A stretch of DNA of 64,000 nt, taken from assembly GCA_011037195.1 (NCBI GenBank), contig JAAEAF010006419.1:1-64000 (forward strand), read 5' to 3'. Below the pieces are notes generated by a model that did not search any database, had not been told where the DNA came from, and worked only from the letters and a program-made list of their open reading frames with translations. Position numbers and translations under genes: made by a program. Position 1 is the stretch's first letter; every line of letters begins with the position of its first letter. The stretch comes from Triatoma infestans (Eukaryota; Arthropoda; Insecta; Hemiptera; Reduviidae). Positions 1 through 10,084 of this stretch are shown piece by piece.

Positions 1-379
1 AAAACAAGTGTTCTGCTTGAATGTCTGTTTTAGACTCTCTTGAAGGAATGTCTTCTAATTGTTCGTTCAAATCTTCCCCTATGAGAAGAATGGGTAGACA
101 ATGTTCTCAAGGTTCATGAACTCTCCCTGTAACTGTACTTCTTCTACCTGGGTTACCCTTTTGCCAACAAGCTCGCATTTTTCACATAATTTTCTTCAAT
201 TAAAATAGATATGATTTCTTGCATCCATCACACTGGATTGTAGGGATTAGAGTCTTTGGAGATATTGAGCGTTTGGTTGAACCCGTAGTTCTATCCCGTA
301 CGCCCAGATAAGCTTTAAAATGGTTGTATAAATTAGTCTTTTCTTGTCTAGGGAGAGTTTAGATCTGTTGTCCAATAGC
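1..379. other. AT-rich stretch, nothing recognised
   Basis: No open frame longer than a few dozen codons, no repeat shared with the rest of the window and no RNA gene were seen here. Confidence 0.6.
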
Positions 380-712
380 ATTTTAAACACTTTCGAATAT
401 TAGATGGATTTTGTCCGAAAACTTCATATCAGCGGATGCGGTGGAAGTATCTAAACTATACTAAGTTTAGGTACTCAACTTCATTCGCTTTTTCATTTTT
501 GAGATATTTTGTTAATATACACACAGACAGATACATATATATTTATGTCATGTATAACGTATATAACATATATATGCCATGTATAACATATATAACAGTT
601 CATGCATTGAAAAAAATTGTTTTCCTACTAAAGGGACCATAAAATCTGGATTTCCGGTGAAAACACGAATTTGAAAATTTGCCAGGATTCTCATACTTGG
701 AGAAGAGAAAAT
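380..712 (+). repeat. family A fragment (tail half)
   Basis: Degenerate copy of the window's commonest repeat. It has the 'tcatttttgagatattttgt' segment, a short CA/TA-rich run, the block ending 'atttccggtgaaaac', and a decayed tail 'atacttggagaagagaaa'. The head and internal units are missing. Short open frames inside it are not genes. Confidence 0.6.
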
Positions 713-1089
713 AAAATAAAGTGTTCCAATCGAAACAAAAAAGATGAAATTTGTTCACAAGTGTAACAGAAATAAATGCGTGTTTTGAATTTTCTAGATA
801 ACAGTAATAACGATTCCATTTGCTGGTGTCAAGGATGCCATGTACTGCTCTCATCTGACCGCATGGCTATCAGTACGAAACGAATTCTGGCTAACCAAAC
901 CAGCTAGTACAATGACCCATTATTTTCAGAAATATATGGGAAGCATTAAACAAAGGTTCTGAAATTTCTCCACAATAGCAGCGCTGAAGACTCCATATTG
1001 TCAGTATTTATTGGTAGCATTGTAGCTAGCGGTGAATTCTTGATAGTTTAGGTGGTTAAAAACTCTTGCTTATTCTAAGGATTTTTTGG
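713..1089. other. unassigned AT-rich sequence
   Basis: No gene, terminal repeat or recognisable family seen. Confidence 0.5.
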
Positions 1090-1560
1090 ATTTTGCTCGT
1101 TAGTACTCTTCTCCCAACACCCCCCAAAAAATCAATTTTCCTGAGAAAATGTTTAAAAATACCGGTAAATGTATTGTAACGGCAAGAGAAAGAACACAAG
1201 CCCGACCGAGAGAAAACAGGCCCTCTCTGGTACTCTCTGACTTAAGCAGGCTAGAGTGGGAAACCTGTATATAAGCCAGTGAGAATCTATCTACATATCT
1301 ATCTACCAGTTTCAACCATATACACCGCTTTGTGTCATATCTCTACTCTCACCTTTTATTCTATAAAAATCATTTACAAGTCCAGTGCAGTTTGTGTAAA
1401 CTTATAACTATATTATAACAGTGTCTTCATATCTCGTCTAATTAATCAAACCTAATTTCTCTCTTCATCAACTCCATTACAGTATTTATGTAAAAAGTAA
1501 ACGAAGTTTAAAGATAATCGTTGTTACTGTTGTCGAGAAAATCGGAAACAAATAAAAAAA
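1090..1560 (+). repeat. family A fragment split by a solo LTR
   Basis: The internal-unit text ('aatcaattttcctgagaaaa', then 'gaagtttaaagataatcg' and 'gagaaaatcg') runs up to 1174 and resumes at 1482. The solo LTR at 1175-1481 separates the halves, so the LTR arrived after the family A copy. Confidence 0.65.
1175..1481 (+). mobile_element. solo LTR, group B, TSD GTAT
   Basis: A 307-bp sequence starts TGTAACGGCAAGAG and ends CTCCATTACA, the TG...CA form of an LTR. It is flanked by a perfect 4-bp duplication GTAT (1171-1174 and 1482-1485). It carries a TATA-like 'gtatataagcc' near its middle. Three other group B copies lie at 20053, 22893 and 39107. No internal coding region adjoins it, so it is a solo LTR left by recombination, or a very short non-autonomous LTR element. 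A 4-bp duplication is known for many Ty3/Gypsy elements; assigning it to that superfamily is inference. Confidence 0.85.
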
Positions 1561-1572
1561 AAAAAAATCTGG

Positions 1573-2116
1573 TATGAAACACTCACACAACATTCTCTTA
1601 CTCCAGTTTTCAAAATTGTAATTGACAAATTTTAGAGTTTATGTACCAAATTTGATGAAATTCGTTTGATGAAACTGAAAAAAATGTTCAGTAAAAGCAC
1701 ACTTCCGGTTTACTAATTTTCTTGAATCTCGGAATTTTGGTCATATATTTAATTCTAATTAACATTATTTAGATGACAGAATTGTCTAATAAACTGAAAT
1801 AGCACTTTAAATAAAAATCTAACCCTACCCCTCCCCCAGAAGGGCCCTTAAATAAATTTTCGCTGGAAAATGTTTCAAATAAAAGTTGTAGCTGTTTCTA
1901 TGCGTAGTTGATATATCAAGTTTGAAGAAAATCGTCGTAGCTGTTTTTGAGAAAATCGCAAAAAAATGTAAAAAAAACAACTTGTAAAGTGGTAAAGTGG
2001 TGGTTGAGGAATTTTGATAGATAACCTACTGTCAGATCCCATGGTGATACCTAAACGGAATATCAAGTTTCAACTTTCTACGGTTTCTACGGCTTTGAGC
2101 TATGCTGTTCATATAA

Positions 2117-2153
<37 letters not shown>

Positions 2154-2280
2154 TTCACCATTTGCTAAAATCACTTTTTTGTACATAAGGGACCTCAAAA
2201 CGGATATTTCCGGTAAAAACTGATATCGAAAATTTGACACGATTACAATACTTCCTCTTACTAGGAGTAAGAGAAAGTAA
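1573..2280 (+). repeat. family A copy, head to tail
   Basis: It starts 'tatgaaacactcacacaac' followed by 'attctcttactcc'. One or more internal units with 'cacttccggtttactaattt' follow, then 'ggttgaggaattttgatag', a (CA)n run at 2119-2150, the 'atttccggtaaaaac' block and the self-complementary tail 'cttcctcttactaggagtaa'. The head 'ctcttactcc' and tail 'ggagtaagag' are inverted repeats of each other, which suggests a non-autonomous DNA element. No coding capacity. Confidence 0.75.
2119..2150. repeat. (AC)n microsatellite
   Basis: Sixteen uninterrupted AC units inside a family A copy. Nearly all tail-bearing copies have a CA-rich run at this position. Confidence 0.95.
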
Positions 2281-2299
2281 AAAATCTATTAAGTAAAGC

Positions 2300-2536
2300 T
2301 GACTGATGGATTTCCTCCCAAAAGGTACATTTACACGGAGAGAATTTTCGACATTTTGGGAGCGTACGCTTTAAATGTACATGTGAAAACTGCCTGTGTA
2401 AATGCTCGATCTTCAAACATGCTCGGAGTGCAGTCTTGGCGCGCAAGAAGTGCTGGCGCGTCTCATAAAAATTTCCACCCCGGTGGAAATTCCACACGCC
2501 CCTAAAAATCCTTTAAGCTGTACACGATAATGGACT
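2300..2536 (-). repeat. family E repeat, truncated by a retroposon
   Basis: This stretch matches, in inverse orientation, the sequence at 36350-36595. Shared blocks include 'tgctcgatcttcaaacatgc', 'gcgcaagaagtgctggcgcg' and 'aatggacttca'. It stops at about 2536, where retroposon coding sequence begins. Both copies have a 'tttacacg' motif near an end, suggesting a TIR-type DNA element, but I could not confirm the termini. Confidence 0.6.
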
Positions 2537-3790
2537 TCAAGACGCTGCAGAAGGGGGCGGTAGAAAGGGTTGGTGGGATCCAAAGCCGAGCATGCCTGGG
2601 TTCCAGGGGGGCCATGAAGACCACCCCGACTGCGGCGTTGGAAGTCCTCCTCAATCTGCCACCATTACACATTCTCGTTCTAGGCGAAGCCAGAATGGGA
2701 ATACATAGGCTCCTGCAGGGGCCGCCTCCCATCACCTCTAGGCATGATTGTAATAACCAGAGGTTGATCGAGGAAATCAATGTGGACTATCTTCTGGGGA
2801 TGCCAACGGATAGGATGGTTCCTAAGTATTTCTTCGAAAGGAACTTCCATATTGTTATACCGAGCAGAGGCGAATGGGGCTGTGACCCACCCCTCTTCGG
2901 TAACTCGATCTGGTACACAGATGGATCCAAAACTCCGACTGGGGTCGGAGCTGGGGTCTACGGGGGCAGGCCTAAAGTTAAAATTAAGGCCAGCCTAGGG
3001 AAGTACGCCACGGTCTTTCAGGCTGAAGTCGTGGCGTTACAACTCTGCGCTAGGGAGATTATAAGGCAAAGGATAGTGGGTAGAAGAGTGGCCATATACT
3101 CCGACAGTCAGGCAGCCCTGAAGGCACTTTCCTCACACCAAATAGTCTCAAGACTGGTGTGGGACTGCCTACTTGCCCTCACCGAGGTGGGTACTCGGAA
3201 TAAACTGACACTCGCCTGGGTGCCGGGACATGCGGGGTTTCTGGGCAATGAGAGGGCGGATGCCCTAGCGAGGGAGGGTTCGCAGGATACCTTTATAGGC
3301 CCCGAACCCTTCTGCGGCTTGTCCAGGAGTCTCATTCAAACTTCTATCAGGGGTTGGATAGAAGATCAGCGTCTGCGTTGGTGGGAGGGAACACCAGGAC
3401 AGAGGCAGGCAAAGCTCTTCATTAAAAGACATTTGCCTAAATTTACCAGAGACCTACTGAGCCAGACCCGAAGGGATATAAGGTTAATTGTGGGTCTACT
3501 AACAAGGGCATTGTAGGCTGAACAAACACATGCACCACCTACAACTTGCGGATAGTGCGGTATGCCGATTCTGCAAGGTAGAGGAGGAGACCCCGGCGTA
3601 CATCCTTTGTGAGTGCGCCGGCCGGCGAGGATTAGGTTTCTTCAATTGGGGACGGGCAATCCCGAAGCTGGAACCTTCCTGACGGAGTCGCTCTCAGCTT
3701 TGCTAGGATTGATTAGGAGGGCAAAGCTGTGGGCTGTTCTGTAACGTAAGGGGATCCACAATACACCTCGATTTGTAGGTCACAATGGAA
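2537..3790 (+). pseudogene. I-like non-LTR retroposon, 3' part with RNase H
   Basis: This is a 5'-truncated fragment of an ORF2 polyprotein. An open frame runs to the stop at 3516 and covers the end of the thumb ('PTAALEVLLNLPPLH') and a complete RNase H domain: 'WYTDGSKT' at about 2911 with the first catalytic Asp, 'FQAEV' with Glu, 'SDSQAALKAL' with the second Asp, and 'WVPGHAG...GNERAD' with the His/Asp motif. The C-terminal Cys-rich segment ('CRFCKVEEE') and the last ~50 residues continue in another frame after 3500, so at least one frameshift has occurred. A second relative lies at 63096. RNase H in a non-LTR ORF2 is typical of the I superfamily; the exact clade is uncertain. The first Met (2530) lies in the flanking repeat and is not a genuine start. 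Confidence 0.85.
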
Positions 3791-3814
3791 TGAGGCTCCC
3801 CCCCCCCGCTTCTA

Positions 3815-4092
3815 TTCTATTCTACACATATGAAGAACTACAATTTTTATTTGAAACATTTCTCCAGGTAAACTCATTTAAGGGGGCGGGGATAGGTTGG
3901 GTTAGGTTTCAAGAAATCAGTAAACCGGATGTGCATTTTTTAGTTAACAGTTTTTCAGTTTACGCGATTTTCTCCACAAAAACACCGACGAATTTCATTA
4001 AATTCGGTCTACTTACTATAAAATTTATCAATTACAGTTTTGTGAAATGTAGTAAGAGAAAGTTGTGTGAGTGTTTCAGACCAGAATTGTAA
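3815..4092 (-). repeat. family A fragment, reverse, interrupted by a foldback element
   Basis: Reverse-oriented internal unit and head. It includes 'acatttctccaggtaaac', 'ttacgcgattttctccac' and the head 'agtaagagaaagttgtgtga' plus 'gtgtttca'. The foldback element at 4093 interrupts the sequence right after it. Confidence 0.65.
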
Positions 4093-5352
4093 TACATAAC
4101 GCTTCTTCTTATTATAATTTATTTGTTTAATTGCATTAATAATTAGTTTGATTCATTTTTTTTTTATGTTGTTGCGAGAAACTAGATTTTGATTGTATTA
4201 GCGCATGCGTAGATTTCACATCTTTATAGTATTCTTTCAATATTTTGTGTACTGCGCCACATACATAAAATTAAGGACAATTTTATGAATAGCTAAAAAC
4301 TCCAGGTCTAAGAAAAGTTTTTAACTGAAAATTATGATTTCTTTTGGGAAAATTTTGTAAAAATTGTGTTTAACATCAATTTTATTTTGTTACATTAATG
4401 TAAACTGCCAAATAAAAAATGGTGGATTTACATTTTATGTTGCATTTCCGCCTAATTATCTTTGGCCTTATTCTTCATCAAACAATGGAAGGAAAATTCA
4501 AGTCTTCTCTCTCTTGCTATTCATTAATTATATAATAAATAATATATAAGCAATACTTGATTTTTGGCATTTTTTTCATAAAAAATTCTTATGCCACAAT
4601 TTGATATTTATAAAATATCTAAGCTGGGAAAATTATTACATAAATGAATTCTGTTTGATTCAAAGAAATAACTACCTGTGATTAACCAATCACAGCGTAG
4701 AAGTGAAGGTGTGGAAATTTGGGCGTGGTGAACATGATAATTCTAAATTTCTAATTGGCCAAACATACACCCACATTACACACCTTCTCATCTACACTGT
4801 GATTGGTTAATTATTTATAGCTAATTATTTCTTTTTAAAAAACAGTCATGAATTTTTTTACTAATGTTCCCTTCAGTGGTATTTTGTAAATTATCAATTT
4901 GTGCAATAAAAATTTTTCACCAAAAAAGAAATGCAAAAGATCAAGTTATGTCTAACATATTATTTTCTGTTTTATATAATTTATGCGAGCTATAAATAAA
5001 AAATTCATAATTTTCATTCCATTGTTGATAAAGAAGCAAAAGGGAATTGGACAGAAATGCAAGATGGAACAAAATAAAATTGATGTTAAACATCCACAAA
5101 ATTTTCTCCAAGGAAATCATATTATTCAGTTAGAAAACTTTACTTAGACCTGGAGTTTTTAGCTATTCGTTGTAGTGTCCTTAATTTTATGTATGTGGCG
5201 CAGTGCACAATGTAATGAAAGGGTACTCTAAAGTTGGAAATCTACGCATGAGCTAATGCAGTCAAAATCCGGTTTCTCGCCCCAACATAAAAAAACGATT
5301 CGAACTATTAGTGCAATGAAAAATATATAATAATAAGAAGAAGCGTTGTATA
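4093..5352. mobile_element. 1.26-kb foldback (long inverted-repeat) element
   Basis: Almost the whole segment is one imperfect palindrome. The outer ends are 'aacgcttcttcttattat' (4098) and 'ataataagaagaagcgtt' (to 5347). Further in, 'caattttattttgtt' pairs with 'aacaaaataaaattg', 'gcgccacatacataaaatta' pairs with 'taattttatgtatgtggcgc', and the centre has 'gattaaccaatcacag' against 'ctgtgattggttaat'. Arms are about 600 bp with many mismatches and small indels. It contains no transposase-like frame. It interrupts family A sequence on both sides (3815-4092 and 5353-5400). Foldback or large MITE-type element; superfamily unknown. Confidence 0.75.
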
Positions 5353-5400
5353 TTAGAGTTCGATAAACTAGAGACTTTTGTAAATTGGAGTAAGAGAAAG
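5353..5400 (-). repeat. family A terminal fragment
   Basis: 'aattggagtaagagaaagta' is the inverted head/tail motif of family A, on the right flank of the foldback element. Confidence 0.5.
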
Positions 5401-6679
5401 TATTGTTGGGTTCCCATTACAGATTTCCATTAGAGATCCCATTACAGATTTTGTGCTAACTTTTTGAAATGAATAAATTAGTAAATATATGTAATTACCA
5501 TATAACAAGGAGTAAACATATGTTTGAAATCCTGTAAATGAGATAGCATTTTTTTTTTTAATAGAAAACAAAATTTACTGAGCTACCATAGACGAATAAG
5601 TTTAGTTCCAGACATATCGGCAGTCTTTAAAGTAAGCTCCAGTGGCAGCAAAGCTGTCTTACATGTCGCATAAAGCCTTGGATTTATCATAGCCAGGTTA
5701 CAGCGCCTCCTGCCATCTACAAACTTCGGGAGAGCAACCACTACCTACAAATAACACCATAAGGTGAACACAGAAGTTAAAAAGATGGGACTATAATTCA
5801 AGCATGGGCAGTTATTTAAGGACACAACCCGTTTTATTCTGGACGTTAGATTCTCTCTTTCTAATTCTCTATTCTCTCTCTCAGTCTGTACAACTCTCAA
5901 TCGTTCTCCCTCTTTTTTTTTTTATTCTCCATATCTTTCTCTCTCTCTCTCTCTCTCTTGTTGCCCCTTCGTGGCGCCCAGCAACTTATATAAGCAAGTT
6001 CTTCTGGCTACTGTACTCCGCAAACCGCCAATCCCTTTCTAAAGTATTGCAACTAACCGCACAATGCTGGCCGCGGCTCGCCAACAGTTGTTATTTATTA
6101 ATTCTGCGCTTTATCTGCAGCATAGCATCTCTAAAGCCTTGTACAATCAATTCTTCTCTCCCACTATCTAACCAAACTATTGGGCCAAACTCATTAATAA
6201 TATTTGACATATTAATAACTTTTACTAATCACTTATCTGAGGCCAGTGAGCAGGTTATTTTTTTTATACTGCTTCTTTCTTTTGTTACCTTCTTCTTTTT
6301 TTTTAAGTACTCGATTGTCTACTGTTGTTTACTCGTCAAAGATCATTATGATGACGGTAATTTAATCAACTCCCAACATCTGCCACTAGCCAGGAAACAT
6401 AGATAATTAGGATTGTTATTAATGATTCTCTGCTTGTAGTGATACTTTGCGACCTTAAAAATCAAGTTAATTGATGATTTATTGGCCACAATTAAAGCCT
6501 GTTTATCTATCTATTTAATTATATAATTTACACTTTGCTCAGTGAAATTGTTGCAAAATTTGAATATTAAAATTATTTTGTGTATTTTAGCCCTAAAATT
6601 GCATAGTAATCAACAATGATGATTAATTATTTAATACATCAAATTTAGGCATTTTGCTCATTATTATTATTTTTCTCAT
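5401..6679. other. unassigned; CT-rich tract, possible decayed LTR
   Basis: It holds a pyrimidine-rich run (5855-5960) and a TATA-like 'acttatataagcaag' at about 5986. The long open frame here (5804-6406) translates into low-complexity Leu/Ser/Phe text and is not credible as a gene. The TATA and the slightly higher GC around 5640-5770 could mark an old LTR, but no boundaries or target duplication were found. Confidence 0.4.
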
Positions 6680-6687
6680 TTACTTAT

Positions 6688-6726
<39 letters not shown>

Positions 6727-6965
6727 TTTATAGTATTCATTATTGTAATATATAATCTGCAATTTACAAACATCAAGAAGGGCATGAGGGGAGAATTCAC
6801 CTATGAGTGAAGCTCCCAAAAGAATTTACAACATATCAGGCTCTGAACCCGGGTACTTGTTTTAACAGGAAGATCAATTAGCCGCCGGCGCTTCAAGCGG
6901 GTGGTGTAACCATGGAACTTGATCTTAGAAACCATGGAATTTTCCTGCTTAGAAAACGAATGGCA
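6680..6965 (-). mobile_element. possible SINE with (ATT)n tail, reverse
   Basis: On the minus strand a GC-richer body with a B-box-like 'cccgggttcagagcc' is followed by an AT-rich stretch and an (AAT)n tail, seen as ATT repeats at 6691-6727 on the plus strand. This order (Pol III-like box, body, simple tail) is that of a tRNA-derived SINE. It differs from the SINE family at 16853, 35021 and 47311. A convincing A box was not found, so the call is tentative. Confidence 0.4.
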
Positions 6966-7400
6966 CTAGCAGGTAATTGTGGAGATTATTAATTGATAAA
7001 TATAAGGTGTGTGGAAGCGATTTGACGAAGTGTTTTCGATTGGAAGGATTGGATAGACGGGCTAAGCCCAAACATTTCTTTCCTTATGTTTGAGTAATGA
7101 CTGAATAAGTCGTTTATTATTAATGTTGATTATTTTTATTGTTTTTTAAGAAGTTGAGAGAGAAGTTTGTTTCGTCAACTAAGTTCACTCCGCTTAAGTT
7201 TTGTCTATAAAGATTTCTAGATATCGTACACACTCGGTCACAATTGTTAAGGTGGAGTAATAGTTCGCCGCAGAGAGAGCATTATTTAGGTACAGTTATT
7301 TTGATTATTTTAATTTTTCACTTTTTTAGTCAAGCTCAAGGGAAACAAGATGTCCTGCTATACAATTAATGTATGGGCAGTGATGTTTTGCAATTCAATA
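6966..7400. other. unassigned AT-rich sequence
   Basis: No gene or terminal repeat recognised. Confidence 0.5.
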
Positions 7401-7408
7401 ACCTAACG

Positions 7409-7918
7409 CAACGTTTCCCAAACATTTTCCGGACTGTGGACAAGAATTTTCTGAAATATTTTTACGCGGTCACTTTATTTTATGAAAAAAATATGACTTT
7501 TCATTTCATATTAATAACAAATCTATTTTAAAAAAATCTTTAAAATGGTGAAAAATTATAAAATTTGGTTTTAATTTCTATACATTTGTTTACGTTTCCA
7601 TTTATTTTCCTTAATAATGCTTCCTTAAAAGCGTGAATATGCGATTAAGTTATCTTGGCACACCCATTACATTTGTTCCATATGATCTAATCACCCAGCT
7701 AAATAGAGTGCGACACTAAAGGTAATCCCGCGTTACTTCTAGCCATCAGTTATACATAGCACGAAACCCAACGCATAATAAATCCTGAAGTAAAGTGCCC
7801 CTCGTGTTATAAGCCTATTTTACTTGAATTTAGGGTGAAATTAGGTTGATTTCTTGTTTCAATTATATTTTCGGAGTTCGGTACGTTTTTTATGCGGACC
7901 ACAGTTTGGGAAACGCTG
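7409..7918. mobile_element. hAT-type MITE with 8-bp TSD
   Basis: A 510-bp element begins CAACGTTTCCCAAAC and ends GTTTGGGAAACGCTG, which are inverted repeats of about 15 bp of the 'CAGNGTTTCCCAAAC' type common in hAT transposons. It is bounded by an 8-bp duplication differing at one base: acctaacg (7401-7408) and acctaaca (7919-7926). There is no open frame of note, so it is non-autonomous. The TIR form and 8-bp duplication together make the hAT assignment strong. Confidence 0.85.
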
Positions 7919-8029
7919 ACCTAACAAAAGATTCTTTTTTCTTCAATTGTTTCTAAATAAGAAAAAGCAAAAGATTAGTAATTCCTAATTGTTTCATTAA
8001 ACTTGCCATAAAAGATCAAGAAGAGATAA

Positions 8030-8110
8030 TTACAGGGTTATTGAAAAAAAAAAAGTGTGAAACGATTATGATACTTATTTTCAAACGATGGACATTTCTA
8101 ATAGCACGCA
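8030..8110 (+). repeat. fragment shared with the Penelope leader
   Basis: 'gtgtgaaacgattatga' followed by 'ttattttcaaacgatggaca' and 'agcacgcaaca' recurs almost unchanged at 10268-10325, just upstream of the Penelope coding remnant. It is probably a piece of another copy of that element. Confidence 0.6.
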
Positions 8111-8457
8111 ACACCTTTTTTCCCCCCTACATATACACTGTCAACATATACACATGTATATATGGTATTATTATCTTTATTATGGGGCCGACATATGTTC
8201 TCTAATTGCTAGCCTATATAAACACATACGGACAAACTTGGATTATATTTAAAAAAAAATATATTTATATTGATATTGTGGTCATTTCATTCAGATTAAA
8301 AAAAAAAAAATTGTTTACCAGTAATTGTGTCAAAGAATAAATTTATTGTTTATATTTAATTAATTTTAGGAATGATATTCTAATATTATAAATTTTAGAT
8401 CTTGGCAATAAAACTTGTCCCCTATTAAGTCGTCACCATTTAGAAAGAAAATCAGAT

Positions 8458-9370
8458 GTGAAACACTCACACAACTTTCTCTTACTCCAGTTCTCCAAAT
8501 TATAATTAACAAATTTTATAGGTTGTGTAACAAATTTAATAAATTCGTCGGGAAGTGAAAAAACTGTTCAGTAAAAGCTCACTTCCGGTTTACTAATTTT
8601 CTTTTCACTCTGAATTTTGGCCATCTATTTATTTTTAATATAATTTTCTTTGGATGATAAAATTGTATAATCAACTTTCGAGAAAAACATAAACCCCACT
8701 CCTCCACTAAAAGTGCCCTTAAATGAATTTTGCCAGAGAAATGTTTAAAATAAAAGTTGTAGATCTTTGTATGTTTAGTTTATATAAAAAGTTGTTTCAA
8801 GAAAATTGTCGGAGTCATTTTTTGAGAAAATCGCGAAAAAGGGGAAAAAAAAATCATTTAGTAAAGTGGTAAAGTAAACGCACTTCCGGTTATCCGATTT
8901 TTTTCTGAAAGTCGGAATTTCAACAATATATTCAATTCTAATTAGCATTATTTAGATAATAGAATTGTTTAATAAACTGTAATAGCATTTTAGATGAAAA
9001 CCTCTCCCTTAAATGAATTTTCCTAGATAAACATTCAAAATAAAAGTTGTAAGCTCTTTGTATGTGTAGTTGATGTAACAAGTTTGAAGAAAATTGTCGG
9101 AGCCATTTTTGAGGAAAACGCAAAAAATAAAAAACAACTAGTTAAGCGGTTGAGGAATTTTGACAGATTACCCCCTGTCAGATTCCATGGTGGTGATACC
9201 TAAACGGAATCGCTTTTCATTTTAGAGGTATGCTGTTCACAGACACACACACACAAAGACACAAACACACACATCCACCATTTGCTAAAAAGCATTTTTT
9301 TTGGACTCAGTGGACCTCAAATCGAATATTTTTGGTGAGAACTCGATATCGATATTTGACATGATTACAA
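8458..9370 (+). repeat. family A copy with two internal units
   Basis: The head is 'gtgaaacactcacacaactt' plus 'tctcttactcc'. Two internal units follow, each starting 'acttccggtt' (8581 and 8882, about 301 bp apart) and each ending in 'tttgagaaaatcgc' or a close variant. Then come 'ggttgaggaattttgacag', a CA-rich run and the block 'tcgatatcgatatttgacat'. The terminal hairpin is missing. This copy and the one at 48522 show the tandem build best. Confidence 0.75.
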
Positions 9371-10084
9371 TACTGGAAAGTGGTGTTTTTCCAAAAAAAT
9401 ATTACATTAAGTGGTATTTGTGGAATTAAATTTCAACTGTTATTTAGTTTGTTGAAAGTTTTGGCGCTGTCTACTGGACTATAATGTAATCACGCTCCTA
9501 TTACCTGCATGGTTAGCTATTTCTGTCCCGCTCTCTCTGTAATTAATGTTACGACAGATTAGTAAAGTTAGAAGTTTATCGGAAATTTGTCATTTTATAT
9601 AAATTCATATTTAAAAGGAATGTTGTGTGAGCGTTTCACAATAGATTCTTTAATTTCACTTAAAAATTGGAGAAATGATTACATCGTGTCAAATTTCTGA
9701 AATTAGATTATTCATGAAATAAATATTTTGAGTCCCTCAATCTGAAAGTGTTTATAGCGAATATGTGAGAGTGATTTTGTGCAATTTATCTCAAAATAAA
9801 TAAAAAAACAGAAAGATCAATAATATCATATTGCGTTTTACTTTAACGAGAAGATTACGGATAACATTGAATACGATCATAAATCTAAATTAACATTTTT
9901 CAATAAACTTTAATTTTGGACGGTAAAGAACTTGTGCTATTAGGTATCCTCAATATCAATGTATTTACACCTTTATAATATTAGTTTTATTGAAATGCTC
10001 TCAGATTTGACAAAAATAAAATTTGTCAAATAGAACTGCAAGAGAGACATTTTCCGTGATAGCTTGCTTCTTTTTGTGGTGATC
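9371..10084. other. unassigned; small family A end at 9625-9655
   Basis: No gene found. 'ttgtgtgagcgtttcaca' is an isolated reverse head of family A. The segment 'ttggcgctgtctactgg' near 9460 is echoed by 'ttggcgctctgttctgg' near 32578, so another low-copy repeat may lie here. Confidence 0.4.

Noticed and set aside
5804..6406. 200-codon open frame
   Set aside because: Low-complexity Leu/Ser/Phe text from a CT-rich tract, with no homology and no supporting signals.
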